Positions 55,991-64,000 of a DNA stretch of 64,000 bases are shown here, piece by piece. The translations under genes were made by a program, and so were the position numbers. The DNA comes from Sinotaia quadrata (lineage: Eukaryota > Mollusca > Gastropoda > Architaenioglossa > Viviparidae), in NCBI GenBank assembly GCA_028829895.1, contig CM054181.1:45376759-45440758 (forward strand), given 5' to 3'. The notes below the pieces were generated by a model. It had not been told where the DNA came from, did no database searches, and saw only the letters and a program-made list of their open reading frames with translations. Numbering within the stretch: the stretch's first letter is position 1; each line of letters begins with the position of its first letter.

Positions 55991-57294
55991 CTTCTTCTCT
56001 CCAATTCCAATCTCTCTCGCAAGCATATCGACCCCCCCCCGCCCCCGATTTTTGTGGATGCTATTGCAAGATCTCTAAGGAATGTAACACGTAGAGTGAT
56101 TGAATAGTGTCTTTAAATCTAATCTTTATCACTCGTCTATTATCATCCTCATTTATGTAGAAGGAGTCGAAGATTTTAATCTGCTATTCCTTTATTTCTT
56201 TTGATTACGAAGGCAACAGTTAAAATAAAACACTTTTTAGAATTTAGATGAAGCAAATGTGTTACTGAGAAATTACCGTTAAATATGCAAGAAATTATTG
56301 CAAATCACTATTTTTGTGACTTATGAATTCTTTATTTTTCTGGCAATTTTTCTTTTCTGGTATTTACAATTTATGTCTGTAGAAAATTAAGGACTACTTT
56401 CTTTCTGTATTTTTCCTCCTTGCCTTCCATAACCCCTCCCTCCCGCCTTCCTTCCTTCCTTTCTTGCTGTCATTCTTTCTTTATTATTTGTGTGCTAAAT
56501 TTTATCAAGATTTTGTTTGCCACTTCCTATTATTTAAAAGAATTCTTCTTCTGAAATATATATAAAACAAACAAACTCAAACAAACAGTATTATGTGTTT
56601 AATGATGACCGTATATGCATCAACAAAGCGGAAACGTCCAAGGGAAGGAATCGTACATAAATAAAATTAAAATGTCAGTAGTGTCCCTTGAATTGATAAC
56701 TGGTTGGTGTTGGTATATAAATATACACAAATGCACCTGACGAGTACCTCTTGGTGAGTTTCTAGATGCAAATAGCCCTTTGTCTTCATTGGTATAATTT
56801 GTTTGTTTAGAATGAATAATGTTTGAAATATACATTGAAATGAGGCAATACTTTGTGCCATGAGTAGGTTTATCCTCATGATGGAGGCTTATTTTTAAGA
56901 TATACTTTAAAATAAAAAAAATTAGATTGAAACATGCGAATGATCGACTTTCATTGATTGAAATATCTGATACAAATTAAGAAGAATCGGGTAAATGAGC
57001 AGCTTTTGCATTAAAGACTTGTGAATCACTCGTATACACGAATACAGGCTCTTGAAAAATAATTGTTTACAAGCCGATTTTCCAGGCTGCTGCAAAGAAT
57101 GGTTCTCAGTTGAATGTCGTTCAGTTGTAAGCAGAAAAACTTGCTTTTTCTTCTCAGTCATAGTCCATATCAAGATGTAAGCCTACAGCTAGAAAAAAAT
57201 AAGTAAAGTGAGTTATGTTATTTTGCTAAAATATTTCAAGGTCACTCAGAAAGTGACATTTACGTGCGAGCGAAATTAGATATATATAATACTA

Positions 57295-57865
57295 TCTATC
57301 TCTCTGGGCACCCTTTACTCGTAGTGATTATTATTTATTAATTAATAACACATAACTAATTACAAGTGATCGAGAATCTTAATTTATAGTTGGTAATAAT
57401 TCTTCCACAGGACCATCTTGTCTCTAACTTGGCGGTTTATAAGAGTGTCGTTAAACTCTACTCTTTACACAATAGTTAGATGGACTTTTTACTATCGCAG
57501 GTGGAAACTTCTATTAAAGGAATAATAAAAATTCGCTTTTATTTATATTTAACGAACCCCCACCCACCTACTATTACTCCAAACATAAGGCTTTAATATA
57601 TATGCAAGAAGGTTAATAAATTAACAATAAATGTATTATCAATAATCAAATATACACCTTATGAATATAATCGACATTTAGATCACTTCACAACAAGTTT
57701 AATTAAACATCAGACACTCATTCAGTTTATCCTAGCATAGACATCAGCAGTCAAATTAACATATATATAATCAAGTTCATAGATATGATTTCATCATAGT
57801 AATACGAGTGGAATTTGAGAGATAATTATAATGTACATAACCTTTTCAATGATGGCAGCTGTCAC
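57295..57865 (-). repeat. Dispersed repeat, copy 3 (inverted)
   Basis: Reverse-complement match to 53663-54235. With copy 2 it forms an inverted pair 3.6 kb apart. No transposase, tRNA-like head or terminal inverted repeats were recognised. Confidence 0.8.
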
Positions 57866-57998
57866 TATAATCATACGACTTGGAACAAATTATGTGAGTC
57901 AAAATTAGGTCCTATTAACATTTTGGCGAATACATTTTTGAAGGATATGTCGATAGAAATACAAATTAAACCAATTATTAACCAAAATTTAGGTTAGC

Positions 57999-58165
57999 CT
58001 GGCAGCTTGTGCGAGGGGATACCAGCCAAGAAAAAACTGCACCGAATCTCCATACAGTCACCATATCGGTAGGCTACTTGGTCAGCACCAGATGCAAAAC
58101 CACGCCTTCTTTCACCTGAACCAAAGAACTGCAAAGCACCGACGCTTGTAAACAGGTAAGGGACA
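57999..58165 (-). other. Possible isolated 3' terminal exon
   Basis: On the minus strand, after a TTTACAAG acceptor-like site, the frame reads GALQFFGSGERRRGF, YRYGDCMEIRC and ends HKLPG then stop at 57997-57999. Composition looks protein-like with paired Cys. I do not recognise a family and found no partner exon. Confidence 0.25.
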
Positions 58166-58526
58166 TGACTCGTTATGACCATTAGTGAAAGACAAGTCAA
58201 ACAACATTGCTCGTGCTTACATTAGACTGCGCTAAAATCCTTCCCTAATTCTCATGACAATGAGCTATATATTGTTCTAATCCATCTAGACATTTTATTT
58301 TTTTAATTTCTATTTCGATTAATTTTGTTTTTTTAAATTACATTTACTTAAAGTTATAAATATTGACTCAGTTTCTTGTCCTGTCACGTTCGTATAAGTC
58401 ATAGGGAGTTCATCCATACATGGAATTTGGGGGCTAGAGCTAAATTAAGTATTATATGATTTAGCAAAAGGTTACATGTTTGTGACGTGCCAATCCATTG
58501 AGCATCTCTTGTATTTGTTTCCTGAA

Positions 58527-58529
<3 letters not shown>

Positions 58530-58591
<62 letters not shown>
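58530..58591. repeat. (GT)n microsatellite
   Basis: Pure GT run of about 62 nt in intergenic DNA. Confidence 0.97.
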
Positions 58592-58593
<2 letters not shown>

Positions 58594-58694
58594 CGGGGAA
58601 CCCGGGTTAAAAAGATTTCCAGTATCCAAGGAAGGAATTAATTAAAAAACATTTTATCATTTTCTTGCCTTCTCCTCCTCCTGCATTTGACATG

Positions 58695-59265
58695 AATTAC
58701 GTCACAATAGACAGAGGCTAATGAAAGCAATAGACATAAACTGGTGAGAGTATTAGATATAGCTTGGAGAGAGTAATAGATATACTAACGAGAATAATAG
58801 ACAGACTGGAGACAGTAATAGACATAGACTAACAAGAATAATAGACATGGACTAATGAGAGTAATAGACATAGACTAACAAGAATAATAGACATGGACTA
58901 ATGAGAGTAATAAACATGGACTAACGAGAGTAATAGACATGGACTAACGAGTGTAATAGACATGGACTAACGAGAATAATAAACATGGACTAATGAGAGT
59001 AATAGACATGGACTAATAAGAATAATGGACTGGTGAGAGTAATAGAAATAGACTAACGAGTGTAATAGACATGGACTAACGAGTGTAATAGACATGGACT
59101 AACGAGAATAATAAACATGGACTAACGAGAATAATAAACATGGACTAATGAGAGTAATAGACATGGACCAACAAGAATAATGGACTGGTGAGAATAATAG
59201 AAATAGACTGATGAGATGATAAAGTAGACTAATGAGAGTTATAGACAAAAAGTAGACTGACGAGA
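58695..59265. repeat. Minisatellite, about 23-bp unit, about 24 copies
   Basis: Units resemble GACTAACGAGAATAATAGAC plus ATG, with many substitutions and length changes. It ends just before the mariner-like fragment. Confidence 0.9.
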
Positions 59266-59281
59266 ATGATTGAGGACATGA

Positions 59282-59700
59282 AGGGTGTCCACAAAGTCTC
59301 TTGACAATTTCAAAAATTTATTACGAAGGCAATTGATGAGATATATTCATCAGATTTGTTCTATGTACTCAGTGGTTATCAAAGTTTGTAATCACACTGC
59401 ATTTCTGTATTTCAGGTACCCTATTGATGAATGAGGTACTGTGAAATGAACCGCGTACTAAAAGGCTACTCCTCAAGAGAAGGTACAGTGTGTATCATGG
59501 TTTATTGAAACAAAATCGGATCTGCAGACTCAGCGAAACTTCAAGAGATCCACCATCATGTCCATCATTTCGTACATGGCACAAGAAATTTCTGGAGACA
59601 AGGACAGTGTTCGATAAAGGGAGAAGTGGACGACCAAGAACATATGAGGAAAACATTATACAGGTATTTTATTTATACAACTCTCAGTCTACAAAGATTT
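59282..59700 (+). pseudogene. Mariner-like transposon fragment with transposase HTH
   Basis: GGGTGTCCACAAAGTCTCTT at the left edge resembles a mariner/Tc1-type terminal repeat. About 200 bp inside, two frames together give a transposase N-terminus: VQCVSWFIETKSD and QTQRNFKR in one frame, then PPSCPSFRTWHKKF and DKGRSGRPRTYEENI in the next. The pattern matches the helix-turn-helix plus GRPR region found in many animal mariner-like transposases. A frameshift near 59546 and loss of the catalytic part show it is dead. No right-hand terminal repeat was found. Confidence 0.68.
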
Positions 59701-59759
59701 GTCTCTCTAACTTGACACTTTCCGTAAAATTGAACCATTGCCTTTGAATGTCTTGAAGA

Positions 59760-61090
59760 ATGATTACTCTATAACAATGCAAAGGGTAGTCTCCGAATAA
59801 ACAGTTCCTCAAAGGATACTCATTCTAAATAAATATTTCCTCAATATACCATCACCAACGTTCCATCTAATATTTTTCCTGTGTGCGCGAAATATTTTTT
59901 TTTCTGTATGCGTGGAACTGGCGGTTGTTGGAGCCCGTTACCAAAACTTGTGCACGAAATTTTGAAACTGCTGTGCGGCATATGACCATCTCTCTAAGAT
60001 GACAATCAGCAACACAGTGGTATTAACTCTGACCTACACAAAGAGTTGTTACTAAGTCAAAGAAGTACTCGAAAATAAACAGTCCGTCAAAGTGAAGCCA
60101 ATCTAATTCGAATTAGTTGAAGGACGGTCAATCAAAACTAAGAAGTTGGTCGCTGGACTTAAAATAACACTTCCTAGAGACAAAGCAACCCATACAAACT
60201 GGAGCAATTAACCGAAGAAGCGATTGAGTGGCATCAGGCCATAACTCGTCAACCCGTTAAAGGAGACCATGCTAGGCAAGACAGCCACACGTACGGCACA
60301 AACTTAACAATCCCCTTCCCAACAGTCCCCCCCCCCCCTCCCCAACCGAACCGTGCACGTTTTTCGGCCTGCCTGTCTAGCACGCGCCATGAAGAGCAAA
60401 CAAAAAGTGACGGGAACACGTAAACCTTTCTGGTCTGTGGGGAGTTCCTTTCCCGTCTCCTGCTGGGCCAAAGTCTAAATTTAAAGACTGCTCAAGAAAC
60501 CTGCGAATTTTAAGGTCTCTCCCGTTTGCTTGTACTTAACGCTTTAAGCCAGAAAAAATATTTTTAAAAATCGAACATTAACCAGCAATGATGTTTAGAA
60601 AGAGCTTATAGGGCCGCCAGCGAAAAGGAAGACTTCACAATTTTCTGTACCTGTACCCACGTGTATAGCTAAATTAAGAATGAGATTATTAAAACTTGGA
60701 GCCAAACTTCCTTACAAAATATGGTTAAAATAAGAGAAAAGTTACGAAGACCAGTGTTACTCACAGTGAACAAGAATCCTTTCATAAATAAAATGCCGGA
60801 TATGATGCTTCTTAGACTTTTTCGTGTCTCTATTACTAATTTATAATAATTTAGAGACGCACAGCTGACTGTTTTCAGTTTTAATCAGTGCTATTGCTTT
60901 ACCAGAAACAAAAGGCAAGTTGATCTTCAAATTAAGTGTACTGTGCTTATAAACAATGAACACAAGGGTCACGTGGTTTATGACGTCAGAGAGCTATGTG
61001 CATACAGGACAAGATGAAACTAATATGCTAACAGATATACCGAGAGATGGCTTAACTAACACTCACTCACTCACTCACTCACCCACTCAC
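59760..61090. other. Intergenic region, no gene seen
   Basis: Ordinary composition with a short C run near 60330. A CACT tetranucleotide run at 61060-61090 directly abuts the second LTR. I found no supported coding sequence. Confidence 0.6.
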
Positions 61091-62775
61091 TGTGACGATG
61101 TGTGACAAATTCTGTGTCATGACCTCGTGACCCAATTGCTCGTTTCAAAATTAAATTTTTGAACGGACCTTTGTTGAAATTCACCCGTGATACATCAGTA
61201 TCGAGAGAAGCTTTCTAGCAAGGTCAGATTGTTGCATAACTTTAGGCCAGTGTCCAGCACCTTCGAGATCAACAACATACCACGTGAACGGTCACGTGAT
61301 GCGTTCAATGCAGTTTCATAAAAATAATCATAAGGCGCCAAAACACTCACTCACTCACAGACCGGCAGACACACAAGGCAGCTTTAACATTAGCTCCGTC
61401 CCGCCGCCATACCAGAGTCGTAAGAGAGTCGAAGATGAACCCGCGCTAGAGCAGTAAAATCTACTTTTAAGAGGTAACAATAACACGTCTACTTCTTACA
61501 GTATCTATTGCATTTATTGATTGTATTTTGTAATTGAATTGATGTATGTATTTTGTGCAGCTTAGCGCTATTTTAGCCAAAGCACGTGTTTCGATGTAAA
61601 GGGACAAATCTAAAAGTTATTGTATATAAATTATTGTAACCTTTTCTTATCTTTAATTTATATAAATCGTAAATTCACTAGTGCCGCCAGTATGTCTGTG
61701 CACGTGGTGAATTCTTCTTTGTAATTCAAATTGTTCTTGCATATAATTTTTCGTGTAAAATTGTAAAGCATTCATGCTTCATTTTGAATTAATCCTTTGT
61801 GTGAATTCTAATTTTTAATGCTGTAAATATTTGAGAATTCATACGTTCGTGTAACGTTATATGTAACACACACGTGAACCACAATGTATATTTAAATATA
61901 ACCATATTTGAATTGTAAACGACACGATAGTCAAAGATTCTAAATTCAGAACCTTAAACAAAGAAACATGTGCTTGGGTTTTGCGAATATACACGCAAAT
62001 AGTTACAGAGCCCAAATCCTTTGTTTCAGCCGGGTTCTTCTTATGTTATTCCTCTCTACCTTCGTACTTCTTGAGTCGTACACCGACTCGGGCGTCTTCA
62101 TGACCCATACGTAAAAGTACATCGTGTTAACTACGGTTAACGATCGTCGCAAGTACATTAGCGATGCAGTAATTGAGTGGACATTGACTGTTATGCTATG
62201 CGGTACTGACGATGAGCCAAAGGATGTGGACCAGTTCTAACCAGTTGAACCCCACATGCGACCAAGAGTGTAGTTAAGTATATCTACTAGGGTCCAGAAT
62301 CAAGTGACTATTTGGCAACAGAAAAGCAAATTCTCGTTAGAACTTTTAACCAGGACGGTAAATGAGAGAACAACGCTGTGTAGAATTAAGACGTCGTGTC
62401 GTAATTAATCGTAGCTGTTAATTGTTAAACTTATTAAATCTTATTTCATTTTGTTAAGAACCTCTTTTTGTAGTAAATTGTATGCATATAGACCAAATGG
62501 GATTGGATGGGGGCTGTCTGAGCTAAACGAATGACGTAATGAATGCATATGAATCTAAGAGAGTTTTTAACGATTTCCAATCTAGCTAATGTACGCAAAT
62601 TATCAGTTTCGTAAATCTGTGATCTAGACTACAAAGATGCATTTTTAATTTAGTCGAATGATGATTTGAGCAACCAGTCTGTTTAGGTTAAACGAGAGAG
62701 AATTAATTTAAATAGTAAATTAAAGTTCTATAATTTCCTAAGCAGGGTCTTTAAATAAATACTGGAAACGTAACA
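61091..62775 (+). repeat. Candidate 5' LTR (about 1685 bp)
   Basis: The start TGTGACG and end CGTAACA are inverted repeats with one mismatch. A TATA box (TATATAAA, about 61623) and an AATAAA near the right end (about 62753) fit LTR organisation. The boundaries are inferred without a second LTR copy to compare. Confidence 0.62.
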
Positions 62776-62778
62776 AAG

Positions 62779-62796
62779 TGGTGCCTCGTCCGCGGA
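62779..62796 (+). promoter_or_regulatory. Candidate primer binding site
   Basis: TGGTGCCTCGTCCGCGGA lies three bases after the LTR end. Its complement ends in CCA after an acceptor-like ACGAGGCA. The acceptor part resembles elongator tRNA-Met, but the T-arm part does not, so I leave the primer unassigned. Confidence 0.5.
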
Positions 62797-63384
62797 TTGA
62801 TATGTATTAAATTGTAACATTTTTATACATAGGGCGTATCATAAACCTAGAAACGAACGAACGAACGGAGAATTGCCAATATTCTATTGATTCAGGATTG
62901 TTGAAATATTTATCTTGCTTTTGTTGTGACATGTGCATGTATTCTTTTGCAGAGTAGCGTGCATGTTAGTTAATATATGTTTAAGCGTAGTTAAGCATTA
63001 TGTTAGCTATTGATGATTTATTTAGTATTGTGTTACTGGATACTTCATTGTGAGAAGTCGACGTGTTATACCGCCAGCTAGGAGAGTTACCGGTAGTAAC
63101 AGACTTCGGACTATTATATTTAGGGTGCTAAGTATAATGTGTAATGTTGTATGGTCGGAGCCGTGACATTACGAAAGCCTTGGAGACAACAGATTTGTAG
63201 CCAAGCAGGTGAAAGTGTAACCAACGCGTAATTTATTTCGGAAGGTGTTCTGAATAAATTCAATAATTTTTGTAAGGTCGTAGCCTAAAAGTTATTGTGG
63301 GATAAAAGCGGAGTTTTATCGCCTACGGTTAGATACACAATCACGAGAGATATTTATTGTAGCCAGACGCGCTAAATAAATAAG

Positions 63385-64000
63385 ATGGACACTTCGGATC
63401 TCGAACAGACTATTGCGAGTCTGAGAGAGATAGGTTCCTTGATCGGATACCGAACGGAAGACGAGTTAATGAACTTCGTTAGAACTGAACTAGACTGGGA
63501 AGAGGAACGCGAAAAGAGGAGAGAGGAACACGCGAAAGAGTTAGAACGAATAAAACTCGATGGCGCGTTAGCAATGGAACAGATAGAGATAGAAGATGAT
63601 CACCTTACGACTTTGATAGATCTAAGGATCGATGAACGGATAGGGAGCTTACAGCTCATGGAGATTCTAAAACGCGAACAGAAGGTAGGCATATCACTAG
63701 GGTATAAAGGTGAACCGCTACGTATTTTCATCTTGCTAGCACTCAATGAAAAGGAAATAGAACACAGGGAAGAAAAGATATCTTCAATAAGCTCACGAGC
63801 AAAACAGCTGTGTGATAAAGATTTCCGATTCAAAGGGGAAGGGGAGGCCGAAATACGAGACTTAACGTTCGAAATTAGAAAGTTGAAGAAAGAAAAGCTA
63901 AGGCTTATGGAAAGGAAAGATAGTCTAGAATTAGAATGGTTGTGGACAGAAATCAAAACAGAGTCTAAAATTGTTGGGAAAGGTGAGGGTACTGTTGACA
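63385..64000 (+). CDS. Gag N-terminus of the second LTR element, open at the window edge
   Basis: An ATG at 63385 opens a frame that runs 205 codons to the window end without a stop. It begins MDTSDLEQTIASLREIGSLI and is dominated by Glu, Lys and Arg with heptad-like Leu/Ile spacing, so a coiled coil is likely. The segment IGYRTEDELMNFVRTEL with WEEEREKRREEHAKELE resembles the first 60 residues of the Gag at 744 (FGYEKAELKKYVDEEI, EAKEAREL). I infer the same broad Ty3/gypsy Gag type; capsid, knuckle and pol would lie to the right. Confidence 0.72.
   Translation, partial: MDTSDLEQTIASLREIGSLIGYRTEDELMNFVRTELDWEEEREKRREEHAKELERIKLDGALAMEQIEIEDDHLTTLIDLRIDERIGSLQLMEILKREQKVGISLGYKGEPLRIFILLALNEKEIEHREEKISSISSRAKQLCDKDFRFKGEGEAEIRDLTFEIRKLKKEKLRLMERKDSLELEWLWTEIKTESKIVGKGEGTVD

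Larger units (their letters stand above)
61091..64000 (+). mobile_element. Second LTR retrotransposon, 5' end only
   Basis: A candidate LTR (61091-62775), a primer binding site-like TGG at 62779, a 600-nt leader and a Gag-like ORF opening at 63385 follow in the right order. The 3' side is beyond the window. It shares the general layout and the charged coiled-coil Gag start of the element at 1-7199 but has unrelated LTR and primer site sequences, so it is a different family. Confidence 0.72.

Overview
This looks like invertebrate nuclear DNA, most likely from a mollusc and perhaps a gastropod; that attribution is inference. The grounds are AT-rich sequence crowded with (CA)n, (ATCT)n and minisatellite arrays, multi-exon genes with GT-AG introns, and a mix of Ty3/gypsy, hAT, mariner-like and LINE remnants. 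There is no prokaryotic gene organisation.

Layout. (1) 1-7199 is an almost complete LTR retrotransposon with one intact 1529-codon gag-pol ORF. Its 5' LTR is cut by the window edge and its 3' LTR is complete. Its pol order is protease - integrase - RT - RNase H, the unusual order of the Gmr1 lineage of Ty3/gypsy elements. (2) 8374-19547, minus strand, holds the first seven coding exons of 'gene A'. (3) 19.7-28.7 kb is intergenic, with a hAT transposase fossil, a LINE RNase H fossil and several minisatellites. (4) 28771-49533, minus strand, is a complete paralogue, 'gene B', for which I reconstruct 13 coding exons totalling 3174 nt (1057 residues). (5) 49.7-61 kb is repeat-rich intergenic DNA with a broken mariner-like element. 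(6) 61091-64000 is the 5' end of a second LTR retrotransposon (LTR, leader and gag N-terminus), running off the window.

Genes A and B are the main result. None of their exons is long enough to look like a gene alone except the Thr-rich one, and that one is masked by an antisense Val-rich ORF. Joined by consistent splice phases, both encode a signal peptide, small Cys modules, a large Thr/Pro/Ser mucin-like domain held in one symmetric exon (192 codons in A, 495 in B), a Thr-rich linker with polybasic and RxKR motifs, and a C-terminal trypsin-fold domain. That domain lacks the catalytic His (Phe in A, Gly in B). In B it also has Tyr at the catalytic Ser position, so it is a pseudoprotease. The C42-C58 disulfide next to the lost His is missing too. 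Exon sizes, phases and even the core promoter are conserved between the two genes, which shows a tandem duplication. The visible part of gene A stops before the second half of the protease-like domain. The Gmr1-like element lies exactly there, either inside a gene A intron or as a break in the gene.

Most introns are full of tandem arrays with units of about 20-61 bp, many of them 43-48 bp. I see no tRNA, rRNA or CRISPR features. The splice models come from reading the sequence only and were not tested against transcripts.
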